Shown here: positions 25,801-34,280 of the stretch, one piece after another
How the letters are laid out: each line of letters begins with the position of its first letter
Numbering within the stretch: the first letter of the stretch is position 1
Origin: CAVVUC01 sp963751395
GTDB taxonomy: Bacteria > Verrucomicrobiota > Verrucomicrobiia > Chthoniobacterales > Chthoniobacteraceae
NCBI GenBank assembly: GCA_963751395.1
Contig: CAVVUC010000001.1
Coordinates: 1,240,001 to 1,304,000, forward strand
Direction of reading: 5' to 3'
Length of the DNA: 64,000 nt
Translations under genes and position numbers: made by a program
Notes under the pieces: model-generated
The model's database searches: none
What the model was told of the DNA's origin: nothing
The model's input: only the letters and a program-made list of their open reading frames with translations

Positions 25801-28652
25801 TGCTCAATGGCGCGGCCTTGAAGCTTCAAACCGCCAGCCCAACCAGCTTCGCGGCGGAGGCATTGACCTTAACCACGGGCGGTTCGACAACGCCGATCTT
25901 GCAGAATGTCAGCGGGGACAACACCTGGAACGGCACGATCGATGCAACCACGAGTTCATCATTAAGCCATGTCGTGCGCGTGTCTTCGGACTCCGGCCTG
26001 TTGACCTTGGCCAACACGATTACCCTTAGTACCAAACCGGAAAATCAATTCGTGCTTCAGGGCGACGGGAATATCGAAGTCACCGGAAAGATCACCGGGG
26101 CGTCTCAGGTTAGTAGTAGCGCGACGGGCGGCGGAACCCGCACGCTCAGCAATGCCACGAATGATTACACCGGCAATACCAATGTCAACGGCGGCACGCT
26201 CAGGCTTGGGGCCAGTGAAGTCATCCCCAACGGCACGGGCAAAGGCAATGTTTCCGTTGCCGGCACATTCGACCTGAATGGCAAAAACGAAACGATCAAC
26301 GGCCTCACCGGCGCTGGGATCGTGGATAACGTCACCACGGGCACGACCAACACCCTGACCCTCGGCGATGGCGACGCCACCGGAAACACCTTCTCCGGTG
26401 TGATCAAAAACACCACCGGCACGTTGTCCCTTGTCAAGATTGGCACCGGCATCCAGACGCTTTCCGGCACGAACACCTACGGCGGCGGGACGACGATCAA
26501 GTCCGGAACCTTGGCGCTTGGCAATAATGCCTCTGCGGCCGGTTCGGCTGGCATCTTCATCGGCGACACCACCGGCGCGTCCGCAAATGCCACGCTCCAG
26601 GTCGGCAACAACGTGACTTTCGCGAATGCGATTACGGTCCAGACAGGAAACGCTGGCACGAAGTCGATCAATTCGACAACGAGCGGGGCCACGCCCGTCT
26701 TCTCCGGTGGTGTTACGCTGAACGACAACCTCACCATCAACAACAACGCCGCGACCTCAAACCTCAACTTTAGGACGAGTGCGTTCGCTTTGAATGACAA
26801 GACGCTGACGGTGAACAGCAATAACCCGAACGCCGGAACGGTGACGTTCGAATCCACCGCGCCGATCACCGGCACGATTGCGTCTGCCATCAACTTCGGC
26901 GGCACGACCGGGACCACTGGCAAGTTTCGTTTGAACGCGGCCAACACTTTCAGCGGCACCGCCACGATCAGCGGCGCTTCGCTTGGCGTTGGTGGCACAC
27001 TTGCGCTGGAGTTGAACAACGTCAACGCACTGCAAAACGCGACGCTCGATACCGGTGCCTCCGGCAACCAGGCGGTCACGTTCATTCTGACCGGCACTAC
27101 CTACAACATCGGCGCGCTCACGGGTTCCGATGACCTCGACATCACCGGCAACAACACCATCAGCGTCGGCAGCAAGGCGGTGGACACCGTCTTCTCCGGT
27201 GCGATCGGCAACAGCGCCGGCACCGGCAGCCTGACCAAGGTCGGCGGCAACGCGCTGACGCTCTCCGGCAGCAACAGCTACACCGGCGGGACGACGATCA
27301 CGTCGGGCACATTGGTGGCAGGGAATGCCGATGCGCTGGGAGCGACCACCGGCTCGCTGGCGGTCAATGGCGGCACGCTGGACCTGAATGGCTACAGCGC
27401 GACCGTCGGATTACTGAGCGGCAGCAGCAGCGGGTTGATCACCACGGGATCGAATGTGGCGGTCGTTCTCACGGGCAGCAGCGCAAGCTCGTCGGAGTAT
27501 GCCGGGAGGATCTCGGACGGCGCGGGCACCGTCGGCCTTGCCAAACAAGGCGCAGGAGCCCTGACCCTCTCCGCCTCCAACAGCTACACCGGCACGACGA
27601 CGATCACGTCCGGCACGCTCCAAGTGGGCGACGGCATGAGCGGCTCGATCTCCAGCAGCAGCGCAGTGACTGTTGCCAGCGCCGGAACATTGGCGGTGAA
27701 TCAGGCCAACGGCAGCACCTTCGGCAGCACGATCGCGAACGAGGGGGCGATCAAGGCGATCGCGAGCGGCAGCAACACGCTGTCGGCAGCGATCAGCGGC
27801 ACCGGCACGCTCACGCAAAGCGGCGCGGGCACGCTGACGCTCTCCGCCTCGAACAGCTACAGTGGCGGGACGACGATCAGCGGCGGAACCCTGGTGGTCG
27901 GAGATGACCACGCACTGGGCACCGGCTTGATGACCCTGGATGGAGGCAGCCTGGCCTCGTCGGGCACCGCCGCGCGGTTCATTACCAACGATATCACGGT
28001 GGCGCAAACCTCCACCATCGGCCAGATCACCGGCGACACCATCACCTTTTCGGGGACCGCAGGCGGCACCGGCACGCTGAACGTGAATCTGGGCAATGCG
28101 TTCACGACCATGACGGTGGCTCCCACATCGGGCGAGTTCGCTCCGGGTGAAATCAAGCTGACCCAGGGCACGCTGGTGCTTGGCGGGGCCGACAAGATCG
28201 GGGACAACACGGCGATCAACCTGGCAGGCGGCACGTTCAACACCGGCGGCAACAGCGACTCGGTCGGGGCGCTGACCTTTTCCGGCAGCTCGACGCTCGA
28301 CTTTGGCAGCAGCAAGACGGGCACGCTGACATTCGCTTCGGCCGGCTCCTCGAGCGGGTTGCTGACGATTCAGAACTGGCTGGGCGGCTACGGCGGTGGG
28401 AGCCCGACGCACTTGGTGTTCAACAGTTCGGTTACCGGGGTGCCCGGCTTCTTGGGCAACATCCAGTTTGCCGGTCATGGCGTGGGGGCAAACCAGATCT
28501 CCTTCGGGGAAAGCGGCCAATACGAACTGGTCCCCGTTCCCGAGCCGGCCACGATCATCGGCGCGCTTGCCTTCCTCGGCCTGATCGTCCTGCGCGAACG
28601 CCGGCGGATCGTTTCTCTCTGGAAAAAGACATCCGCATCCCCGGGACGCTGA
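22644..28652 (+). CDS. Giant PEP-CTERM beta-strand-repeat protein 3, C-terminal part
   Basis: This frame continues the repeat protein from the junction near 22643 for about 2000 residues. It has no good start codon or signal peptide of its own; the first in-frame ATG at 22407 precedes the homologous region. The body is a long series of beta-strand repeats (GAGTLTLSASNSYTGTTTI, and STFTSGT variants) with inserted non-repeat segments. It ends with the PEP-CTERM signal VPVPEPATIIGALAFLGLIV, RERRR and a tail of about 20 residues, very like surface protein 1 in both protein and DNA. The product should be a giant, exported, exosortase-processed protein if the frame is intact in the living cell. Function is unknown; adhesin or surface layer role is inference. 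Confidence 0.82.
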   Translation, partial: LSGNNSYTGNTAVSLGTLTATKAVALSGYNSSSKISVANLATLKLNYGGASDWVSGELDSLLTNNSSGFAAGSTLALDTANGSGSYGTNIAATNFGLSKLGNNVLTLSGNNAYAGATSIAGTAGGIVVGANNALGTAAGNTTVAAGTSLGFSGGINYSTAETIVGSGQGSAAVGAFTNTQRGFVQSVSGSNTFAGAIQINATGETRIGTQNGAQLTLSGAVTAVSGATVLFRAGDTSGDFVTLSNSGNSWDTDTQIYNANTGTGAGVRLGIDNALPKNVSVKTSASGGSAAMLDLAGYNQELNGLTANSYALKISNSDNTRTSILTLNNTANRNTSSGTVIQDGAGKIQVVKIGSFDQIIQTPSTYTGGTLIKNGSITLQSGNDRLATTGTVTLGDATTTGKLVLSESTTARNQTLAGLLTSGLGGSVVGATTSANSVLTLNIASTNSFSGTLGGSTAAENSLALTKTGAGTLTLSGAGNTYTGTTAINAGTLQIDASATMGATTGALTMGTGVAGTIGTVGNLTLNENATKGAMTVAQNTSTTTGADVAQLSILSGKTLTVSSLTLGVAASASGDTKTALATGAANTGGTLTVNGDMAVGVQGVSKIATTVLDLSGLSNFNLTSTAGTLRVGYGPLANGTLTLANANNINVGTISVGETTGSDNSGQTSTVNLGAGSNIINATTINIGRVKASADMKFAGSTGTVNIAGTNGGAAKANITIANHTNGTYVNGASSLQLAGHDATVQAGAVVIGQKAGGGGGNVTASLTFDTGTFTADSISTAVGSATASSAILTGGFTLGTTSASTGTLTVANDFVLANNASSSTLSSVGSFIILGGTATINGNITDTSTTATGSSTTTLTLNGGTLDMTNGNIGGTGASGNRYITNLNFQSGTLKNVAQINNGAGLTKTTAGTLILDGANSYTGTTLISDGVLQVNGGSAISDTTGLVSLTNFAGATFQVVATEAIGALTGGGTTGGTVSIDASQTLTLVNGTQTFGGKITGLGALRLNASAVTQTLTGYNDYAGATSINYGVLNIQHANALGGTANGTTVLNGAALKLQTASPTSFAAEALTLTTGGSTTPILQNVSGDNTWNGTIDATTSSSLSHVVRVSSDSGLLTLANTITLSTKPENQFVLQGDGNIEVTGKITGASQVSSSATGGGTRTLSNATNDYTGNTNVNGGTLRLGASEVIPNGTGKGNVSVAGTFDLNGKNETINGLTGAGIVDNVTTGTTNTLTLGDGDATGNTFSGVIKNTTGTLSLVKIGTGIQTLSGTNTYGGGTTIKSGTLALGNNASAAGSAGIFIGDTTGASANATLQVGNNVTFANAITVQTGNAGTKSINSTTSGATPVFSGGVTLNDNLTINNNAATSNLNFRTSAFALNDKTLTVNSNNPNAGTVTFESTAPITGTIASAINFGGTTGTTGKFRLNAANTFSGTATISGASLGVGGTLALELNNVNALQNATLDTGASGNQAVTFILTGTTYNIGALTGSDDLDITGNNTISVGSKAVDTVFSGAIGNSAGTGSLTKVGGNALTLSGSNSYTGGTTITSGTLVAGNADALGATTGSLAVNGGTLDLNGYSATVGLLSGSSSGLITTGSNVAVVLTGSSASSSEYAGRISDGAGTVGLAKQGAGALTLSASNSYTGTTTITSGTLQVGDGMSGSISSSSAVTVASAGTLAVNQANGSTFGSTIANEGAIKAIASGSNTLSAAISGTGTLTQSGAGTLTLSASNSYSGGTTISGGTLVVGDDHALGTGLMTLDGGSLASSGTAARFITNDITVAQTSTIGQITGDTITFSGTAGGTGTLNVNLGNAFTTMTVAPTSGEFAPGEIKLTQGTLVLGGADKIGDNTAINLAGGTFNTGGNSDSVGALTFSGSSTLDFGSSKTGTLTFASAGSSSGLLTIQNWLGGYGGGSPTHLVFNSSVTGVPGFLGNIQFAGHGVGANQISFGESGQYELVPVPEPATIIGALAFLGLIVLRERRRIVSLWKKTSASPGR

Positions 28653-29271
28653 CCCCGGCCCGCCCGCCGGCCTCAACGTGGCCGGCTACAACGCCCGCCC
28701 ACCGGCCTCAAAGAGGCCGGCTACAACGCGCTGTAGCCGGGGTCTGTGACCCCGGCGGCGCAGCGCGTCCGATTGCAAAACCCGCCGACCTCCACCGGCC
28801 TCAACGTGGCTGGCTACAACGCCCGCCCGCCGGCCTCAAAGAGGCCGGCTACAACACGCCGCTGTAGCCGGGGTCTGAGACCCCGGCGGCGCGAACTTAA
28901 ACTGGGAAACCGCGTTTGAATGCCGAAGGCATGTGCTTTTCGTCCCGAAGGGACAGCCGGAAATTAGCCTGCTCGCCCATCCACCAACCTCCACTATTCC
29001 CCTCCGCCTCCCCGGCGGTGGAGCGAGGAACGAGCGCAACCGCCGGATCACGTCGCCAACAAACATCCGCCCCGGCAGGGGGCGGTGGATGCGCCGCCAT
29101 TCCGCCGCCCTTTCGGGGCGGTGTCCGTTTGCGGCGCGGGTCCGGTGGTTCCGCTGCGCTCCGCCACCGGCTAATTTCCAACGGCCCTCCGGGCCTGCGA
29201 TCACTGTGCAAAACGTATGAATCAAACCGGGCCGGGCGCTTGTTGCCATCGGCTTTCCCGATCCGCGAAAA
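28653..29271. repeat. REP cluster and degenerate MITE-like sequence
   Basis: 28665-28890 is a run of REP units: GGCCTCAACGTGGCCGGC, GGCCTCAAAGAGGCCGGC and GTAGCCGGGGTCTGTGACCC, the latter two each repeated. 28905-29217 resembles the 276-bp MITE in style (GGAAATTAGC near the start, CCACCGGCTAATTTCC near the end, and GCCCCGGCAGGGGGCGG inside) but is too diverged to be a simple copy. No gene is seen. Confidence 0.6.
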
Positions 29272-29315
29272 GACATGTTCATGTCTTTGACCTCAGAATG
29301 GTTTTCCCATAACAA
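29272..29315 (+). promoter_or_regulatory. Candidate operator plus promoter, PEP-CTERM gene 4
   Basis: AAGACATG-TT-CATGTCTT (29270-29287) is a perfect 8+2+8 inverted repeat. The overlapping -35-like TTGACC (29287-29292), 17 bases and TAACAA (29310-29315) follow. The predicted leader to ATG 29391 is about 70 bases. Confidence 0.6.
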
Positions 29316-29390
29316 TTTGAGTTACGCAGTCCAATATCACCGCTGCCTGCGTAGAACCCACACTCAAACATCCCGAATACCTCCAATCTC

Positions 29391-30575
29391 ATGAAAATCC
29401 AAACACCCTCCATCTTCCGATCCTCCTTCCTCCTGCTCGCCGCAATCTTCCTGCTCTCGCCCGGCCTCGGCGGGAATGCCTGGGCGGATACTTACACATG
29501 GAACGGAAGCACGACGGGCGGCGGCGGTGGCACGAGCAACACATGGGACACGACCTCGTCGAACTGGACCGGCTTCGGCACGACGTGGCCTTCCTCTTCG
29601 ACGAACAATGACGACGCCGTCTTTAGCGGCACGGCCGGAACCGTCTCGATCGCCAGCGGCGGTGTCACTGCCAACGACCTGACTTTCAATACCACCGGCT
29701 ATCTCATCCAAAACAACACCCTGACGCTCGACGGGACTGCACCCGCAATCACCGCAGGCTCCGGGGTGACCGCCCAAATCTCCTCGACCGTTGCGGGGTC
29801 GGTTGGATTCACGAAAAAATCGGCAGGCACTTTGGTTCTTTTGAATGCAAACACGATTGGTGGAACCATCACGCTGCCTGCGGTCTCCGGCACAACCTAC
29901 ATGAGCGATGGCATTATCCAACTCGCCAACAGCAAGGCGGCCGGGAGCAGTAAGATTTTCATCGGGGGAGGCTACCAAATGGGACGCATCGACCTCACTG
30001 GCGGCATCGTGCTTTCCAACTCCATTACGCTTCAGGGGCGCCAGGGGTTCAGCTACGCGGCAATCAACAACCTGTCCGGCGACAACACCATCTCCGGCCC
30101 CATCACCGTGCAGGCAAATGGTACGCGGCTGAATTTCTTATCGTCCGCAGGAAACCTGACCGTTTCCGGCAGTCCCATGACCGGTGACTCCGGCCGCGTT
30201 CTGACGCTTCGCGGCGCGGGGACGGGTGAATTCGCCAAGAACATCACGTCCACCGTCGTGGGTTCTGTCGATAAGTTCGATTCCGGCACATGGACCTTTT
30301 CCGGGTCGAACAACTACACCGGCGCAACATCGGTCCAGGGGGGAAACTCATCGTCACGAATGCTGCCGGCTTGGGGACGGGCAATGTGTCGGTTTCGGCA
30401 AATGCATCGCTCGATTACGTGGCAAAGGCGGACCAACCCCTCACCATCGGCGGGAATCTCACCGTCACCGGAGGCACCACCACGGCAATCGGCGGTTCGA
30501 TCGGTTCCTCCGGGACCAGTGCCACGATCAAGGTCAGCGGCACGGCAACCATCACCAATGCCGCCCATTCGGTGA
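29391..30575 (+). CDS. PEP-CTERM beta-strand-repeat protein 4, N-terminal part (frameshifted)
   Basis: ATG 29391 starts a classic signal peptide (MKIQTPSIFRSSFLLLAAIF, then LGGNAWADTYTW); the LGGNAWA cleavage region matches PEP-CTERM protein 3. Beta-strand repeats follow (SGTWTFSGSNNYTGATSV). At the G6 tract 30338-30343 the frame leaves the family pattern and ends at 30575. Adding one G gives VQGGKLIVTNAAGLGTG, matching the internal paralogous segment VNEGKLIITNANGLGTG encoded near 31990, and continues to 33958. The rebuilt protein is about 1522 residues. Confidence 0.82.
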   Translation: MKIQTPSIFRSSFLLLAAIFLLSPGLGGNAWADTYTWNGSTTGGGGGTSNTWDTTSSNWTGFGTTWPSSSTNNDDAVFSGTAGTVSIASGGVTANDLTFNTTGYLIQNNTLTLDGTAPAITAGSGVTAQISSTVAGSVGFTKKSAGTLVLLNANTIGGTITLPAVSGTTYMSDGIIQLANSKAAGSSKIFIGGGYQMGRIDLTGGIVLSNSITLQGRQGFSYAAINNLSGDNTISGPITVQANGTRLNFLSSAGNLTVSGSPMTGDSGRVLTLRGAGTGEFAKNITSTVVGSVDKFDSGTWTFSGSNNYTGATSVQGGNSSSRMLPAWGRAMCRFRQMHRSITWQRRTNPSPSAGISPSPEAPPRQSAVRSVPPGPVPRSRSAARQPSPMPPIR

Positions 30576-33500
30576 ATATTTACAAGGCGCTCGGAACGAC
30601 AGCGGTCACGGGGACTTACACGCTCGTCAGCGGCGGGTCGGGAAGCTCGCTGAACCCGGCGACGGCTCCGGCGTTGGGCAAGGTTTTCAACAACAGCGAT
30701 TTCACGGTCGGCGCCCTTTCAAGAACCGCGTCCACGCTTGACGTGGCCATCACTGCGGCGACGCCAATGACGACCGCTTACTGGGTCGGCGGCCTGACTG
30801 GCGGCACGAATGTCTGGACGGTTTCCAACGGCTCCTCGAGCAGCAACTGGTCGGCGACGGCGGGCGGCTCGGTCCAGGCGCTGGTCCCCGGGGCGGGCAC
30901 GGATGTGATCATGTCCGGTTCGTCTCCGGCGGTTGCTCCCACGGCGCTCGTTTTGGGAGCCAACACGTCGATCAAGAGCCTGACCGTTTCGGGCACCGCC
31001 AACGGACTGGGACTGAATGCCGACAACTATACGCTCACCACCGGTTCCGGCGGCATCACCGTCGATGCCGGCGTGCCTGCGAGCGCCATCTCGGCGAAAG
31101 TGGCTTTGGGAGACGCGCAGACGTGGACCAACAACTCGGCCAATGCTTTCACCGTGAGCGGGATCGTCAGCGGCACCGGCTCCCTTTTCAAGAGCGGCAC
31201 CGGGACCGTGATCCTCTCCGCAGCGAACACCTACACGGGACAAACCCGCGTTCAGTCGGGAGTGCTCGGGTTGGCGAACGTGAACGCGCTTGCCACCTCC
31301 GTTCTGAACACGAGCGGCAGCGATACGGGCAGCCTTTCGTTCCTCGCCTCGGACAACACCTACAATCTCGCCGGCCTGTCCGGGAACGGCAGTCTCGATG
31401 CAGGCGGCAAGACGCTGAGCATCGGCGCGACCAATCTGACGACGGAATTCAGCGGCGCGATGAGCAATGGAGCGCTTACCAAGGTGGGAGCGGGAACGCT
31501 CACGTTGTCCGGCAGCAGCACGTTCACCGGCGGCGTCACCGTGAGCGCAGGCACGCTCAAGATCACCAACGCCAATTCGTTGGGCACGGGCACAAAAACC
31601 GTCACTGTTGTTGGTTCCGTTTACTTGGAACTTGATGGCTCGGGCGGGAACATTTCCCTTGCTTCCGGGATTACCATCAACACCAGCGGTAACGGCATTT
31701 ACGGCATCCGGAACGTGGCTGGAGACAATGTGATTAACGGTCAGGTTGGTGCGACCAGTGGAGCAGGAAACGCAACTATCATTAGCAATGGAGGTTCGCT
31801 GACTCTGGCTGGCACAGTGAGAGCCGTTGTCAGCGGCGGCCGAACCGTTTTCTTTGATGGCACATCCACCGGGGCCAACACGGTCAGCGGACAAATGATT
31901 GACGGAAGCAGCACACTCAGTGTCACCAAGAAAGGCGTCGGCACGTGGTTGCTCTCCGGGTCGAACAGCTACACCGGCCCAACCACGGTGAACGAGGGAA
32001 AACTCATCATCACGAATGCCAACGGATTGGGAACGGGCAGTGTCACGGTGGCAGCCGGTGCGTCTCTCGACTACGCAGCCAAAATCGATCAACCCCTGAA
32101 CATAAGCGGGGATCTGACCATCACCAGCGGCACGAGTGCCGGCGGGGCCACCACGGCGATCGGCGGCTCGATCGGTTCCTCCGCGACCAGCGCCACCATC
32201 AACGTCAGCGGCGCGGCATTCATCAGCGATGACCTCCACCTCGTGAACATTTACAAGGTGGCTGGAACGACGGCGGCCACCGGGACATACACTCTGGTCA
32301 GCGGCGGGGCGGGAAGTTCGCTGAACCCGACGACAACTCCGACCGTGGGCAATGTCATCAATAACAGCGATTTCACGGTCGGCGCCCTTTCAAGGACCGC
32401 CTCCACGCTTGATGTGGCCATCACTGTGGCGGCACCAATGACGACCGCTTACTGGGTTGGCGGCTTTACTGGCGGCACCAACGTCTGGACGGTTTCCAAC
32501 GGCTCCTCGATCAGCAACTGGTCCGCATCGGCGGGCGGTGCGGTGCAAGGGCTTGTTCCCGGAGCGGGAACGGATGTGATCGTTTCCGGTTCGACTCCAG
32601 TGACCGCTCCGACCGCGCTCGTCCTTGGAGCCAGCACGTCGATCAAGAGCCTGACCGTTTCCGATACCGCCAATGGACTGGGACTGAACTCGGACAGCAA
32701 CACGCTCACCACCGGTTCCGGAGGCATCACCGTCGATGCCGGTGTGCCTGCAAGCGCCATCTCGGCGAAAGTGGCCCTGGGAGACGCGCAGACGTGGACC
32801 AACAACTCGGCCAATGCCTTGACGGTGAGCGGAATCGTCAGCGGCACCGGCTCGCTCTCCAAGAGTGGCACCGGGACTGTGATCCTCTCGGCGGCGAACA
32901 CCTACACGGGACAAACCCGCGTTCAGTCGGGCGTGCTCGGGTTGGCGAACGTGAACGCGCTTGCGGCATCCGTTCTGAACACGAGCGGCAGCGATACGGG
33001 CACGCTCTCTTTCCTCGCCTCGGACAACACCTACAATCTCGCCGGCCTGTCCGGGAACGGCAGTCTCGATGCAGGCGGCAAGACACTGAGCATCGGCGCG
33101 ACCAATCTGACGACGGAATTCAGCGGCGCGATGAGCAATGGAGCGCTTACCAAGGTTGGAACCGGCATGCTGACACTTTCCGGCAGCAGTAATTTCACCG
33201 GAAACGTCACCGTGAACGCCGGGACGCTGAAGGTCGCGAACTCGGATGGCCTTGGTACCGGGACGAAGGAATTTGTCATGCAGGGCGGGAGCCGGGTGCT
33301 TCAGCTTTCCAACAGTGTGACGCTTGGCAACAATATCACCCTGCGCGTCGCATCGAACTCATTCGATGGCGGCGGCATCAACAGCGTGGATGGAACCAAT
33401 AAAATCCAGGGCAACGTCCTGTTCGACACCGGCAACCCGGCGCTGAACATCTCGAGTGGCACGGGGAGCACGCTCACGGTTTCTGGCAGCTTGACGCTTA

Positions 33501-33958
33501 TTGCCACCTCCCGGACTCTGTTTTTGGGCGGTGCCTCCACCAACGACAACACCATCAGCGGCGTCATCGGCCAGACCGGCACCAATGCTCTTCTCGTCAC
33601 CAAGCAGGGCGCTGGCACATGGATTCTGTCCGGGTCGAACAGCTACACCGGCTTAACCAAAGTGGATGCCGGCACGCTCAAGTTTGATGTGAGCGAAACG
33701 CTGACCGGCGGTCTGAACGTCGCCACCAGCGGCACCGCGGTCCTGACGGCCCACACAGGGACCGTGAAGGTGCTCGACATCACCGGGCTGACCATTTCGG
33801 GAACGACCGCGTTTGCCGGAGACGGAGGCAAAGCGGCGGACTTTGCCGGCCTGGCCGCGGCGCCGGCTCCTGTCCCCGAGCCCGGGACGATTGGATTGCT
33901 GGCAGTCGGCGCGATTGGCGCAGCGCTTCTGCGCCGCCGCTGTAGCCGGCCACTGTAG
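30338..33958 (+). CDS. PEP-CTERM beta-strand-repeat protein 4, C-terminal part
   Basis: In-frame homology begins at the G tract (GGKLIVTNAAG) and runs to the stop at 33958; the ATG at 30290 lies in out-of-frame sequence. Residues carry repeats such as GTGTVILSAANTYTGQTRV. Two segments of about 557 residues are tandem copies (offset about 1671 bp between 30781 and 32452). The C terminus has the PEP-CTERM signal APAPVPEPGTIGLLAVGAIG followed by RRRCSRPL. The final codons and stop are made of a GTAGCCGGCCACTGTAG REP sequence. The protein is probably exported and sorted like its paralogues; its role is unknown. Confidence 0.82.
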   Translation, partial: GGKLIVTNAAGLGTGNVSVSANASLDYVAKADQPLTIGGNLTVTGGTTTAIGGSIGSSGTSATIKVSGTATITNAAHSVNIYKALGTTAVTGTYTLVSGGSGSSLNPATAPALGKVFNNSDFTVGALSRTASTLDVAITAATPMTTAYWVGGLTGGTNVWTVSNGSSSSNWSATAGGSVQALVPGAGTDVIMSGSSPAVAPTALVLGANTSIKSLTVSGTANGLGLNADNYTLTTGSGGITVDAGVPASAISAKVALGDAQTWTNNSANAFTVSGIVSGTGSLFKSGTGTVILSAANTYTGQTRVQSGVLGLANVNALATSVLNTSGSDTGSLSFLASDNTYNLAGLSGNGSLDAGGKTLSIGATNLTTEFSGAMSNGALTKVGAGTLTLSGSSTFTGGVTVSAGTLKITNANSLGTGTKTVTVVGSVYLELDGSGGNISLASGITINTSGNGIYGIRNVAGDNVINGQVGATSGAGNATIISNGGSLTLAGTVRAVVSGGRTVFFDGTSTGANTVSGQMIDGSSTLSVTKKGVGTWLLSGSNSYTGPTTVNEGKLIITNANGLGTGSVTVAAGASLDYAAKIDQPLNISGDLTITSGTSAGGATTAIGGSIGSSATSATINVSGAAFISDDLHLVNIYKVAGTTAATGTYTLVSGGAGSSLNPTTTPTVGNVINNSDFTVGALSRTASTLDVAITVAAPMTTAYWVGGFTGGTNVWTVSNGSSISNWSASAGGAVQGLVPGAGTDVIVSGSTPVTAPTALVLGASTSIKSLTVSDTANGLGLNSDSNTLTTGSGGITVDAGVPASAISAKVALGDAQTWTNNSANALTVSGIVSGTGSLSKSGTGTVILSAANTYTGQTRVQSGVLGLANVNALAASVLNTSGSDTGTLSFLASDNTYNLAGLSGNGSLDAGGKTLSIGATNLTTEFSGAMSNGALTKVGTGMLTLSGSSNFTGNVTVNAGTLKVANSDGLGTGTKEFVMQGGSRVLQLSNSVTLGNNITLRVASNSFDGGGINSVDGTNKIQGNVLFDTGNPALNISSGTGSTLTVSGSLTLIATSRTLFLGGASTNDNTISGVIGQTGTNALLVTKQGAGTWILSGSNSYTGLTKVDAGTLKFDVSETLTGGLNVATSGTAVLTAHTGTVKVLDITGLTISGTTAFAGDGGKAADFAGLAAAPAPVPEPGTIGLLAVGAIGAALLRRRCSRPL

Positions 33959-33995
33959 CCGGCCACGTTGAGGCCGGCCGGGTTCGGCGTCCCCG
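33940..33995. repeat. REP palindromes at the 3' end of PEP-CTERM gene 4
   Basis: Two copies of TGTAGCCGGCCAC, the second continuing as GTTGAGGCCGGCC. The first copies lie inside the coding region and provide the stop codon TAG at 33956-33958. Confidence 0.65.
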
Positions 33996-34085
33996 GCTAG
34001 AACCGCCGGCCTGTTGGAAAATACAACCAAGATTTTTTCCGTGTTGCCGGGTTGGGCCCCGGCGTGGGTCACGGAAAAAGGCAGA

Positions 34086-34128
34086 GGTCGCCGCGGCGCT
34101 TGTGGGGCGTCGCGGCGACCATTTTTTT
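34086..34128 (+). terminator. Rho-independent terminator
   Basis: GGTCGCCGCGGCG and CGTCGCGGCGACC pair as a strong stem (one G-T pair) with a short loop, followed by ATTTTTTT. It lies 127 bp after the stop of PEP-CTERM gene 4 and before the prepilin-like gene promoter, so it likely ends the upstream transcript. Confidence 0.85.
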
Positions 34129-34174
34129 CGGTTGGACACCCGGTGGTCGTTGCAGTCATCGCGTCCAGAGCGGT

Positions 34175-34218
34175 GACATGAATATGTCTTTGTCAGGAAT
34201 GGCCGTGGTCGCTAGATT
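34175..34218 (+). promoter_or_regulatory. Candidate operator plus promoter, prepilin-like gene
   Basis: GACATG-AA-TATGTC (34175-34188, one mismatch from a perfect palindrome), one base, TTGTCA (34190-34195), 17 bases, TAGATT (34213-34218). The layout equals those at 18450 and 29272. The leader to ATG 34281 would be about 55 bases. Confidence 0.6.
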
Positions 34219-34280
34219 GCCAGCCGTGGAAGGCAATTTCCAAGTCCCCGCAATTGCGCCACCAAACCACGAAAGTTCAC

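Noticed and set aside
27411..28676. 421-codon minus-strand frame
   Set aside because: Antisense shadow of the repeat region and sorting signal of PEP-CTERM gene 3.
30719..32239. 506-codon minus-strand frame
   Set aside because: Antisense shadow of PEP-CTERM gene 4; composition is low-complexity Arg/Gly/Ala without motifs.
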